The notes below the pieces were generated by a model. That model was not told where the DNA came from. It was given only the letters and a program-made list of their open reading frames with translations, and did no database searches. A stretch of 64,000 nt of DNA from Prinsepia uniflora (taxonomy: Eukaryota > Streptophyta > Magnoliopsida > Rosales > Rosaceae), in the NCBI GenBank assembly GCA_032719365.1, contig CM064867.1, positions 59,336,601 to 59,400,600 of the forward strand. The letters are read 5' to 3'. Both the position numbers and the translations under genes were made by a program. This document shows positions 22,610 through 32,571 of this stretch, one piece after another; position 1 is the stretch's first letter; each line of letters opens with the position of its first letter.

Positions 22610-23672
22610 GATTCTTAGAAAGTGTCGAAAATTACGGAAACGAGTGCAGCTCGGAAAGCGAGCGATATGGACGGTGTGTGAGTGGACGTTTGTTTTATTA
22701 ACTGATATGCATGCATAGTTAAATGTTTTACATGATTTATTGCATGATTTGAATTGCAATGATGTCATGGTGACTTGGCATGATTATTTGTGATTTAATG
22801 ATTATTTTAATTAGTGTTTTGGGCACGTTTTTTGAGAAACTGTGAAATTGCTGTTTTGGTCGAAAGTCCGAAATTTGAGATCGGTTTTGACTTGGATTAT
22901 GAGTTAGGGAGTGATTTGATGGATTTGTAATATTTTTCGGATATGATTTTACGGATTTACGAGAAATGAGATTTGGGCTTGAGACCTCGTGATAAATGGT
23001 TTTGACGTGGATTTTAATGATGATTTTGAAATAAAGATTTCGATTTTGTATTTATGTTCAGTGCCCCCAGATGTGTAATTCCTAGGTAGAATTCGGATGT
23101 GTAATTCCCGAAGTGACTCCGGATGTGTAATTCCTTGAGGGACTTCGGATGTGTAATTCCCGGAGGGACCGGATGTGTAATTCCCGGTGAGGCTGGATGT
23201 CTAATTCCCGGCAAGGCTGGATGTGTAATTCCCAGAGGACCCTCGGATGTGTAATTCCCGAGTTATGTGCTTTATGGTTTGATAAAATGGTTTTATAAAA
23301 TGATTCATGTGTTTGGCTTAAAAACTGGAATTTGATACTTTTCATGTGATTTGGCTGGAAAGCCCGTGATTGTTATTCATATGTTTTACCCTATGCATGC
23401 AAGGTTTAATAACTAGAGGGTAAATGGTCTATTTGATATGTATTTTCAAATGATATTATTTTTGTCCACTCACACCTTTCCTGTTTTGATGACCCTTTAG
23501 GCCGTGGCACGACGTTCGAGTCTGATCGAGAGGTGGAGGCATGAGCAGAAATTAGTGCAGTTATCCCTTGCCTGATAGGTGCTGAAGGGTAGTTTCGGAA
23601 CTTCAGTTGACTTGTCAGACGACAGCAGGAACGGGCACGGTTATGAAAGTCCAGTTGGGACGGGTCCTGTCA
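22610..23672 (+). repeat. left LTR of element B, second segment
   Basis: Continues the LTR after element A and its target duplication (22605-22609). It holds the outer arms GTGTGAGTGGAC (22676-22687) and GTCCACTCACAC (23464-23475), 800 bp end to end. A stem-loop minisatellite lies at 23060-23262, followed by a CTTTAG acceptor-like site at 23495-23500. It ends GGGTCCTGTCA. Confidence 0.92.
23060..23262. repeat. stem-loop minisatellite with constant loop ATGTGTAATTC (B left LTR)
   Basis: Nine tandem units of about 20-28 bp. The core ATGTGTAATTC is constant, and the bases on both sides vary but mostly remain complementary: TTCGG/CCGAA, CCGG/CCGG, CTGG/CCAG, TCGG/CCGA. The same array is present in the other B/C family LTRs (41119, 54378, 60478). 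Confidence 0.88.
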
Positions 23673-23829
23673 AATTGGTATCAGAGCATTGGGTTACTGA
23701 TTTGCCATGCCTACGAGATGCGAGCCCTGTGCGCGGCCTGGTAATGAGACGAGATACAAGGGTGTAGAAAATGTCGTTAGTACTTATGACCCTAGATTGG
23801 GGGTCGAACATTGCATCTTGTGTTCTTCT
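23673..23829 (+). other. interior of element B, primer site and vestigial gag start
   Basis: Primer site TTGGTATCAGAGC (23675-23687) lies two bases after the LTR. A short frame from the ATG at 23707 begins MPTRCEP. It aligns with the start of the element A gag (MPPRREP) and the equivalents at 34930 and 57995, but is no longer part of a gene. The last five bases (CTTCT) are the left target duplication of solo LTR H. Confidence 0.8.
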
Positions 23830-26767
23830 TGTAACGACCCTTCCCAAATTCCTAGATTAGATTAGTGACTAATCACGATTAGTGAGGTTAATCGGTGATT
23901 AGTTAGGCTAAATCGGACGAACGATGCAAAATGACCGGTTTGCCCCTAGGCGTGGGCAAAACGTTGACTTTTCAATCGGGCAGTCAAATGGACTTTGATC
24001 GATGACCGTGACGTAGTTTGTGACGTCACGAGTTCATAGACAGGTGGAACGTTCAATTCCGACGTTCGAGGAGGAAGTTATGATGTTCGGAAGCCCAAGG
24101 GCATTTTGGTAATTTGGGTGAATAGGAGGTCAAATGTTGACTTTTTGACCGGGAGGTCCAATGGCCGAGGGCCAAAGACCGTTACGTAGATAAGGACGAT
24201 ACGAATCCGTAGACAGGCGGCACGTCGAATTCGGACGTTCGACGGCAAAGTTACGGTTCACGAAAGTTTCGGGATACTATTCCCGGCGACACGTTTTACG
24301 AGGACCGTTTGTCTTTAGTGGGCCCAGTTACTTTTCAGCAACCAATGGATGAGTGACACTTGTCACCCATCCACTGGCCCTTAATTCCCATACATGCATC
24401 GATCATCTTCTTGCTTTCCATTCATCCAAACACCCACCCGATCTCACCATTTTCTCTCATTCCCGTGCAACCCAAACCCGTCCAAATTGCACCCAAGACC
24501 AGGACAGAAGACCAGGAGGCTGAGGGAGTTGAGGTGGCCGGCCTGGATGGCCAGGGCCGCCGTGAACGGCGGCTGGAAGGGACGAACTCGTGCGGGTACC
24601 CGGTTAGTCCGTTTTCAATCCAAATTCCATTTTTATTGTTATGGTTCATTTTTAATGGTTCTAATGAGTCCATTAGGTTTCTGGGGAGTTGTTATGACGG
24701 TTTTGGTGAGGTTTAACGGCTGAGACGCCGTGGGGGACCGATCGGAAAAACGGGACCGTGAGGTCCATTTCGAACCAAGGGGTTTCAGGTAGTTTTCTTA
24801 GGTTTTAAGGATTGGGTTAGATAGGAAATGAAGAAATAGGAATTTAGGAATTGGAATGGAAGGAAACGGATGAAAAATGAGGGATAAGGAGGCCTGGACC
24901 GGTTACGCCGGTCCAAATGCAGGGGTTGGACCGGACCGGCCGGCCCGGACCGGCTGTGCGAGGAAGGCGACGGTACTGTAGCGGCGCGTGAGGCCCACGC
25001 GCAGGCAACTTCCAGGGGCGCGTGTGGGCGCATGCTAGGGTTTTTGGGGATGGTTCCAACATGTGAAATCTTCTATTCGATGTAACGAACATTTTGGGAC
25101 TGGTTTCGAGTCGATCGGACACCGTCTCGATATGTTTCGGGGCATCAGAAGGTTTAGGTTCGGTTTTAAAAATAGTTAGAAATTCCGGAAAATTACGGGG
25201 CTTTAGTGAGGGGTTATATAAGTAGTTAGTAACCCTCTAAATTAATTTGGACAGGTTTGGAAGTCCCGGTGACGGTGATCGGCTCGGGGAGTCGTATGAC
25301 ACGCGTATCGAGGCGCGGCTTCGGACGGTCTGTGAGTGGACCTTGTTTTCTAAATTGGTGCATGCATAAATGTTTATTATATGTTTTAAATACTTGTTTG
25401 TGTTGCCATGAGTGCATTTGGATGTGTGGTTACGTATAGGCACGTATTGCGAGGTTTCGGCCCTATACGGTTCCTATACGGGGTTGTATGTCTTTATTGG
25501 TCTAACTGAAATGGTTTTGGATTTCTAAATGGATTATGAATATGATTTTATGATGTTGATTTGGATATTTGTGAATTATATGGTTTCACGTATTTCGAGG
25601 CGATTTACGTGCTTGCACGTAAATCGAGGTTTTCCAGTTTTACACTGATTTTCCATTCTTGTGGTTTTGGATATGATTTCATGAAATGATTTTGGATTTG
25701 AAAAGTTAATTCTCGGACTTGAGGTCCATTTGATTTACGGAATCGGGCCGGAGGCCCAATTGGTTTACGATTCGGACCGGGGGTCCAGTTTCTATGTGGA
25801 TTCGGGCCTAGGGCCCAGTTATGTGTTACAAATGGTTTTTATGGGTCATGACGGTTTATGGGAACCGGCATGAACCTTTGAAATGGATTTACGGGTCATG
25901 ACGGTTTATGGGAACCGGCATGAACCCATAAAAGGATTTTATGGTTCATGACGGCTTATAGGGGCCGGGCATGAATCCTGCAAAGATTTAAAGAATGATT
26001 TCAAACGGTTTTTCATATTCCATCCTTTATATATAATTGTCTCCTCCGGGGAGGGTCGTTGGCCTGGGTGGACCCCGGAGTAGTCACGGAGCACTGACTG
26101 AGTGGAGTCGCCCCCCAGTTGGGTTCCTTACTCTCAGGATGGGCATGGTTTGTTACCTCCAGGGAGGGTCATTGGTCTACAGACATTGACCTGGGTGGAC
26201 CCTGGAGTTTGAGACCCCGGTTAGCACACGTGTAGCTTTATTTTACTGTGACAAGTTCTGGATATGAATATAATGGATAAACATGATTTCAATTGGTTTT
26301 GGAAAATTGTGTTTATAATGATAAATGGATTTGGACTTAGATCCCACATATGTTTACTATACTATGGTTTTCTGTAAATGGTTTTGGGCAGGAGCCCGGG
26401 TGACTTGTATTTACAGAATTTGGGGCTGAGACCCTAACTATGGATGTTTTAACATATATGATTGGATAAATGGTTTTACTATTCATGCATGCCTTTTAGT
26501 GAAGGGTATAAATGTCTTTTATGGAAATGTTTTTATAAACTCTTTATTTTTGTCCACTCACAGTCTTTCTGTTTTTAATACCCTTCAGGTTGGATACGAT
26601 GTGGACTGTAGCAGAAACCGAGATATCACATGCCTCCTCCGGATCCTGGCGTACTCTGATAGCCCGGGAGGGTAAATGTCGGAAATATCCCTTGTCTGAC
26701 ACTTCGTGTCAGACGGGAGCAGGGTCATCCCGCACTAATTCCGGGGAGATTGGGATGGGTCCTGTCA
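23830..26767 (+). mobile_element. solo LTR H, inserted in the interior of element B
   Basis: 2938-bp LTR starting TGTAACGACCC and ending GGGTCCTGTCA, with perfect 5-bp flanks CTTCT (23825-23829 and 26768-26772) and no interior. It contains a TGACGTCA palindrome (24021-24028) and outer arms CTGTGAGTGGAC (25330-25341) and GTCCACTCACAG (26552-26563). A stem-loop array lies at 25715-25985. Near the 3' end is a perfect 9-bp stem, 3-base loop hairpin (26694-26714). The short plus-strand frames inside it are not supported as genes. Confidence 0.93.
25715..25985. repeat. stem-loop minisatellite in solo LTR H
   Basis: Units of the form GGGCC-gga-GGCCC, GGACC-ggg-GGTCC and GGGCC-ta-GGGCCC, separated by AT-rich spacers (for example AATTGGTTTACGATTC). 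After these come three larger nested hairpins of the GGGTCATGACGG ... CCGGCATGAACCC type. Confidence 0.85.
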
Positions 26768-26772
26768 CTTCT

Positions 26773-27265
26773 CGTGTCGGACTTGTGTTGATCCGGATGG
26801 TTGTTTACGATATGGTATATGAATGGGCATGTTGGGCCCAGGATAAACTTGACCCGAGGATAGGGGTAATGGAACTCAGAGGGAGTCCGGAGTTGATTTA
26901 GTGTGTGTTGGGAGATCCTGAATAGGATGTGGTTCGCCTAGGGGTGTTTGCTAGGTGACCGGATATGCCAGTGGTGGCATTGATGTTAGTAAATGTTGAA
27001 TTCAAACTCGAGAGGAGTCGAGACATTGGTTTTGGACTTAATAGGAGTCAGGAGTTGGTTTAGGCCTCGGAATAAGTCATGATGTGGTATGAGGGTTGCG
27101 GATGAGCCGGGAAAAGATGGAAAAAGCTGTAGTGGTTGCACATAACAAGTGAGGGTTCACGTCGGAACCCGAGGTATTGACCTGGATGTGAATTAAGTCT
27201 CCATGATTGTTGTGGGAGAGGTACGTCCACATTTCGAGGATGAAATTCTTTAAGGGGGTAAAGGT
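26773..27265 (+). other. interior of element B, second segment
   Basis: Non-coding. It aligns with the interior of element C (58115-58648): GTCGGACTTGTGTTG, TATGGATGGGCATGTTGGG-like, GGAGATCCTGAATAG and CTCGAGAGGAGTCGAG in the same order. It ends with the purine tract TTTAAGGGGGTAAAGGT before the right LTR. The only longer frame, MDTMWTVAETEISHASSG (26590), lies in LTR H and is not convincing. Confidence 0.8.
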
Positions 27266-28195
27266 TGTGACGACCCGGAAATTCGAAAAAGGAAAAATTG
27301 GAAAAATTGGAAGGAAATGACGATTTTGCCCTTGGTTTTGGGGGCAAAAGTTGACTTTTTGATCGGGACCTTGTTTGGATTTTCCGGAAGGACCGTGGGA
27401 TAGGTCTCAGGATGCTGAATCCGTAGACAGGCGGCATGCGTCAATCGGAGTTCGGACGTGGAAGTTACGGGTCTAGCATTGTGGGGGTATTTTGGTAATT
27501 ATTGGCGCAGGGGTAAAATGGTAATTGTGGCTGATCCAATTAATGAATCAGTGTTTAGTGACTCATTCAGTCCAGTAAGTGACACATGTCACTGAAATTA
27601 GAAGGATTGGTGGCCTGTTTGTGGATGTCGTGTGTGAATATGAACAATAGATATCACAAACCGCTCACCCCTTCGTTTAAATTACATCAAATTGATTAAT
27701 GAATGAGGTTATGTGTGAAACCTGAGACAGTGGGACGAATTCACAGAAGAAAATCGAGTAATACTTAGAAGAGAATTGAGGACGATAAACCCTTAAACCC
27801 GAGACCCATATTCATGAAATTCAAATTGATCGATTTTCGAATTGGAATTTATGGACCACAAACACTGAAATTGAGCTTGGATTAAGCTTTCTAAGCTCAA
27901 ACGGAAGCGAACCCAATCAAAAACAAAGGAAATCGATGGTGGTTTAGTTAAGAACAGAACCCGCAAGCCTCTCGAAAATTCAAGGTTAAGTCGTGAAATT
28001 AGAGGGATTGAAGGCTGAAATTGGCCTTGGCACGACGTTCGGGGCTGATCGAGAGGCGGAGGCATGAACGGAAATCAATGCAGTTATTCCTTGTCTTACA
28101 GGTGCTGAAGGGTAGTTTCGGGACTTCAGTTGACTTGTCAGACGGGAGCAGAACCGAACATGGTTATCAAAGTCCAGTTGGGACGGGTCCTGTCA
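27266..28195 (+). repeat. right LTR of element B, internally deleted
   Basis: Starts TGTGACGACCCGG and ends GGGTCCTGTCA, but only 930 bp long. Compared with the left LTR, everything between about 11683 and 23513 (ignoring inserted element A) is missing, roughly 1.5 kb. The joint at about 28025-28032 (GGCCTTGGCACGACG) lies in a TGG microhomology between the two parental sequences. The tail has the diagnostic variant GCAGAACCGAACATGG, later copied into the duplication joint at 44654-44672. Confidence 0.9.
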
Positions 28196-29317
28196 CTGGT
28201 CACATTCCACCTAACAACGGAAGCTTAGCGTATGGACAAAAATTGATGATCAAAAGCTACACACTACCTGTAGTTACCCAATTACAACGTTTGCTCATTC
28301 CAAACTTGGGAGTGAGTGTTAGAGCAGCATATGTACCTCCTCAAAGTACTTGTGCTCTAACGAGACTTGAGGAGTTTAAAATACAAGGTTGAGTGGACCC
28401 AGTAGTTATTTCAGTGTAAAATAATTTTTGAATAAATAACCTTTAACCCCTTGTTTTATTCAAAATCCAGAAAATCAATCATAACAAAACTTGAGTGTAA
28501 TACAAGAAATAATAATAAAATAATAAAAACTCATAATATTCAATAAGTCATGCGAAATCATGAATATGTCACTATGTCAAGCCACTAAACATTTGCTCTT
28601 AAGTCACAAATCGTAACTGGGTGTCTTGCTTGTGTATCTCGACCACGTAAAGGACTAGGGGCAATGAACGATCACCTCGAGTCCCCTAGAGCTGGGGGAC
28701 AAGACTGGAACTTTTTAACTAGTATATCGAGCAGCGTGGGTGAACGATCACGTTGAGGACTGATCTACGGTCTACAGACAGGTACTAGACACCAGCGACT
28801 CCTAAGTGTGTTCTAACACTCTATCTTATCAATGCCCCCGGGACTAGTATGAAAATTCAATAGGTGACTCAACTAGATACTCACCATGCACGGCCATAAA
28901 CTAGATACTTACCATGCATAACCTTTAATTACTTCACAACTGATACGTTCAAGCAATCATCATAAAATAAGCATTAAATCGTAAGCCACGAATAGTCCAC
29001 AAAGTGAATCATACATACTTGTTATGTGCCACCAATATAATCATCGTAATATGTGCAAGTAATAGCTTTATAAAAACAGGTTTAGGGAAAGGGTTCCACT
29101 CACTAACTATTCAGGGAGTCGAAATCACCCGACGTTTCAAACCATGTAGGTCCAACTCGTCAAAAATCCTAAATAAATTAGACCATAAGGTTATTTTTTG
29201 AATTTCAAGTAAAACAATTAGAAATCGTACTTAAATTGACTTAAACGATATTAAAACGGCTCAAAACGGACTGAAAACGAGCGTAAACGGCTCGAAAACG
29301 TCACAAAATGGGCACTC
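28196..29317 (-). repeat. fragment of a diverged superfamily LTR (copy 1)
   Basis: Non-coding, apart from a short plus-strand frame that I do not accept as a gene. It carries inverted arms GTTGAGTGGACC (28388-28399) and GGTTCCACTCACTAAC (29092-29107) like the other LTRs, and a local inverted repeat GTCCCC/GGGGAC near 28684-28701. It is therefore probably a diverged LTR remnant on the minus strand, ends unclear. Its last five bases (CACTC) are the left target duplication of solo LTR E. Confidence 0.55.
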
Positions 29318-32300
29318 TGTAACGACCCGTCCCGAATTCCGGGATTAGTTTAGTGACTAATCTCGATTAGTGAGGTTGAACGGTGGTTAGTAGGGCAGAA
29401 TCAGACAATTTGTGCAAAATGACCGTTTTGCCCCTGGTCGTGGGCAAAATGTTGACTTTTTGATCGGGCGATCAAATGGACTTTGACCGATGACCGTGAC
29501 GTAGTTCGAGACGTCACGAGTTCATAGACAGGTGGCACGTTCGATTCCGACATTCGTAGAGAAAGTTATGGTGTGCGGAAGTTGAGGGGTATTTTGGTAA
29601 TTTGGCATGTTTGGGGCCAAATGTTGACTTTTTGATCGGGAGGTCCGATGGACGAGGGCCAAGGACCGTTACGTAGGTATCGTCGATACGAATCCAACGA
29701 CAGGCGGCATGCCGAAATCGGAGATTCGACGACAACGTTATGGTCAAGGAAACGAACTAACGAACCGAGGCTCGGATTAAAATAATAATATAATAATGAA
29801 TAGTGAACGTTGACTGTGCACATCCGGATGAGTGACAAGTGTCACCCATCCCTTGTTTCCAGCTCCTTGTTTCCCTCCAAACATCATCATTACTACATCA
29901 TCATCATCTAATCCATCATTTCCCCTAATTTTCTCCTCTTTGTTCCTAAACCGTGCACAAAATGTGGGATTCGGATTAGGGAGAATTGGCTCCCTCTCTC
30001 TGCCGTTCTTGAGAGAAAAATGAGAGACTAAGACGAGGGAATTAACGGGAAAACACGAGGGGTTGTGAGAGTGTTGAATTTTGGATTTTGGATTTCGGGA
30101 AAATTTGAGGGAAAATTCGAATTGAAGGAATTGAGCCGTGAGGATCAAATTGGAGATTACCTTCAGCTTCCTAGGAGTGCCACGATCATAATTGTCGAAG
30201 AAACGAGATGAATTGGTGCTGTTTTGGCTGTGATCACACTTGGTGACAGAGGAGGAAAATCGAGTTTGAGTCGTGGAGTTGGAGGCTTCGATGGACGGAA
30301 TTGAGGTGGGGAAACTGCTTCTCATGATCCCACGATGCTTCTGGGTTCGTCAATTGAAGGAAAACGGCTGTGGTTGACAGAACTCCATTGTTGAACAGTG
30401 ACGGTGCTCGAGCTTGAGTCGTGAAGGTTGAGCGATGGATTGATGCAATTGATGTGGGGGAATTGTTCCTCATGGTCCATTGATGCTTCTGGATGCATCA
30501 ATTGGATGAAACCTGCAGCAATTGACGGAATTCCATGAATGAACAGTGTTCGGAGTGTTCTTGGTGTTCATCATCGAATCGTGGGAATCTGGGTAAGGAT
30601 TTGTGTAATTGAGTTTACGGACTTGTAATTGGACTTAAAACGTAACTAACTGAATGATTAATTGAAGGAATTAAGGCTGAATTGATGGACTTTGAACCGG
30701 GTTGTATCGCGGGTGAGTTGGACCCGTTTACCAGACAAACGGGTTGGGTTGGTGACACTGTAGAAGGCGCGTGAGTTTCACGCGCAGCCACTCACGGCGG
30801 CGCGTGACGGCGCGTGGGCACGAATCTCGAGGTGAGGTCAACATGACTTCTGTCCTATTTAATGTAACGGACATTTTGGAATTGGTTTCGTGTCGATCGG
30901 ACACCGTCTCGATATTGTTCGGGATATTCGAAGGTTTTAAATTAAGTTTAAAAATAAGTAAAAATTCGGGAAAATTACGGGACTTTGATAGGTTGTTAAT
31001 GATGAGGTTAGTGACCCTCTAATGTGATTTGGACAGGATTGGGAGTCCCGGTGATAGTGGTGTGGCCCGGGAGGGCCGGTGGCACGCGTATCGAGGCATA
31101 CCGTTAAAACGGTCTGTGAGTGGACTTTGGTTTTATAAATTCTATGCATGCTTAAATGTTTTATATGGATTATGGTTGTGATTGTATGATGTTGATTTGG
31201 TTGTTGGTAAATTGTACGGTTTCACGTATTTCGAGGCGATTTACGTGCTTGCACGTAAATCGAGGTTTCCGGTTTTACATGGATTTTCCATATTTATGAC
31301 TTGGATATAATATGATGAAATGGTTTTGAAATTGGAAATATGAACTAGGGCTTGAGGCCCAATTATGTTGGAAATTTCGGACTTGGAGTCCATTTGAAAA
31401 TCGGGCCGTGGGCCTAGTGGGTTTATAAGTCGGGCTGCGGGCCCAGTTGGTTTACAAATCGGGCCGTGGGCCCAGTGGTTCATAAAATCGGGCATGAGGC
31501 CCAGTTGGATAATAAATGTGATTTCGGGTCAGGGACCCTATGTTTAATAATTGTGATTTCGGGTCAGGGACCCTATATTTAATAATGTGATTTTGGGTCA
31601 GGGACCCTAAATGGAATTACATGGTTTTATGGAAATTTCGGGCAGGGCCCAATGGTAATAATGTGATAAAAGGATTTAATAAAACTGTTTTTCCATATAC
31701 CATCTGGATACAAGGATATATGATGGTCTCCTCCAGATGTCTGGGACACTGGGGAAGTCACGGTGCATTGCCTGCGAGGGGTCATTATACGGAGCAGCCG
31801 GACCGTATGATGACTCAGGAGCAGGATTGCTATGATTGACGTCAGGGACGTCAGACATCAGGGATGTCAGATATATGGACCCGGAGAGACCCCGGGCAGC
31901 ACGCGTAGCTTATGAAACCGTGAGATATGACGTCAGGGACGTCTAGAGTCTTGGACGCTAAGCATCTGGGATGCTGGTGATGGTAATGGTAAAATATGGA
32001 TTAATGAATAAAATGGCTTATTGGTTGGATATGTGTTATGTGGTAAAAATGGATCATTGGTTATGGAATGGTATGTAGGGTCGGGGACCCTAAATGGTTT
32101 TGGATTTTTGAATTGATGTTCATTTATGGTCGTGGGTGGTGACCCACATGGTTGTATATGTATGGTGGTGGTATTCCACTGTTTTGGGCTGAGTTCCCAC
32201 ACTTGGTTTTTGGTTAACAGTTTTTGGGCTAAGGCCCTAATGGCTCGGTTGAGCGAACGTTTTGGTTACTGGTTTTGGTGGCATGCATACGTTTTTATTG

Positions 32301-32566
32301 GAGGGCATAAATGTCTTATAAATGTATTTGATGAACTTACTGGTTTTTGTCCACTCACAGCTTTTGGTTTTAATGCCCTTCAGGTTGATCACGGATGCGT
32401 TTGCAGCAGAGACTGGGACATTGCACACCTCCTCCATCGATCCTTGCGCACTCTGGATGCCCCGTTGGGCAGTGGCTCTTGGTTATCCCTTGTCTGACAC
32501 CTCTTGTTGGACGGGAGCAGGGCACATTCCACGGTAATCCCGGGGGGATTGGGATGGGTCCTGTCA
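29318..32566 (+). mobile_element. solo LTR E (inserted after the duplication)
   Basis: 3249-bp LTR, starting TGTAACGACCCGTCCC and ending GGGTCCTGTCA, flanked by perfect CACTC duplications (29313-29317, 32567-32571). Copy 2 has the undisturbed site at 45823-45827. It contains an ACGTCA/TGACGT pair (29497-29516), donor-like GGGTAAGG (30591), outer arms CTGTGAGTGGAC (31114-31125) and GTCCACTCACAG (32349-32360), a stem-loop array, and a CCCTTCAG acceptor-like site (32386-32393). Minus-strand frames at 29777-30325 are serine/threonine/asparagine-rich shadows. Confidence 0.95.
31345..31620. repeat. stem-loop minisatellite in solo LTR E
   Basis: About ten units: GGGC-ttga-GGCCC, GGACT-tgg-AGTCC, GGGCC-gt-GGGCC, GGGC-tgc-GGGCCC, GGGCC-gt-GGGCCC, GGGC-atga-GGCCC, then GGGTC-a(g)-GGACCC three times. 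AT-rich spacers separate the units. Confidence 0.88.
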
Positions 32567-32571
32567 CACTC

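Larger units (their letters stand above)
10917..28195 (+). mobile_element. element B: non-autonomous LTR element with about 2.4-kb LTRs and a short non-coding interior
   Basis: The left LTR runs 10917-12273 plus 22610-23672, split by element A. The interior is 23673-23829 plus 26773-27265, split by solo LTR H: about 650 bp with no open frame of note. The right LTR is 27266-28195, internally deleted. LTRs start TGTGACGACCCGG and end GGGTCCTGTCA. A tRNA-Met-type primer site TGGTATCAGAGC follows the left LTR (23676-23687), and a purine tract (AAGGGGGTAAAGG) precedes the right LTR. There is no gag or pol, only a vestigial gag start (ATG at 23707). The element is plausibly mobilised by an A-like chromovirus. 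Confidence 0.87.

Noticed and set aside
23060..23262. CRISPR-like array (constant 11-bp core with variable flanks)
   Set aside because: Plant retrotransposon context, very short core, unequal and self-complementary flanks. The variable parts are stems, not spacers.
10912..28200. Target-site duplication for element B
   Set aside because: Flanks CCAGT (10912-10916) and CTGGT (28196-28200) do not match. Neither fits a 5-bp duplication, so the right flank was probably replaced by recombination.
28203..28392. Short plus-strand frame after the B LTR (NGSLAYGQKLMIKSYTLP) as a gene exon
   Set aside because: Fewer than 70 codons outside the LTR, no motif recognised, and it lies in a repeat fragment duplicated at 44712. 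I see no support for a function.
29777..30325. 182-codon minus-strand frame in solo LTR E
   Set aside because: Ser/Asn/Pro-rich, lies wholly within an LTR, and related LTRs do not keep the frame open.
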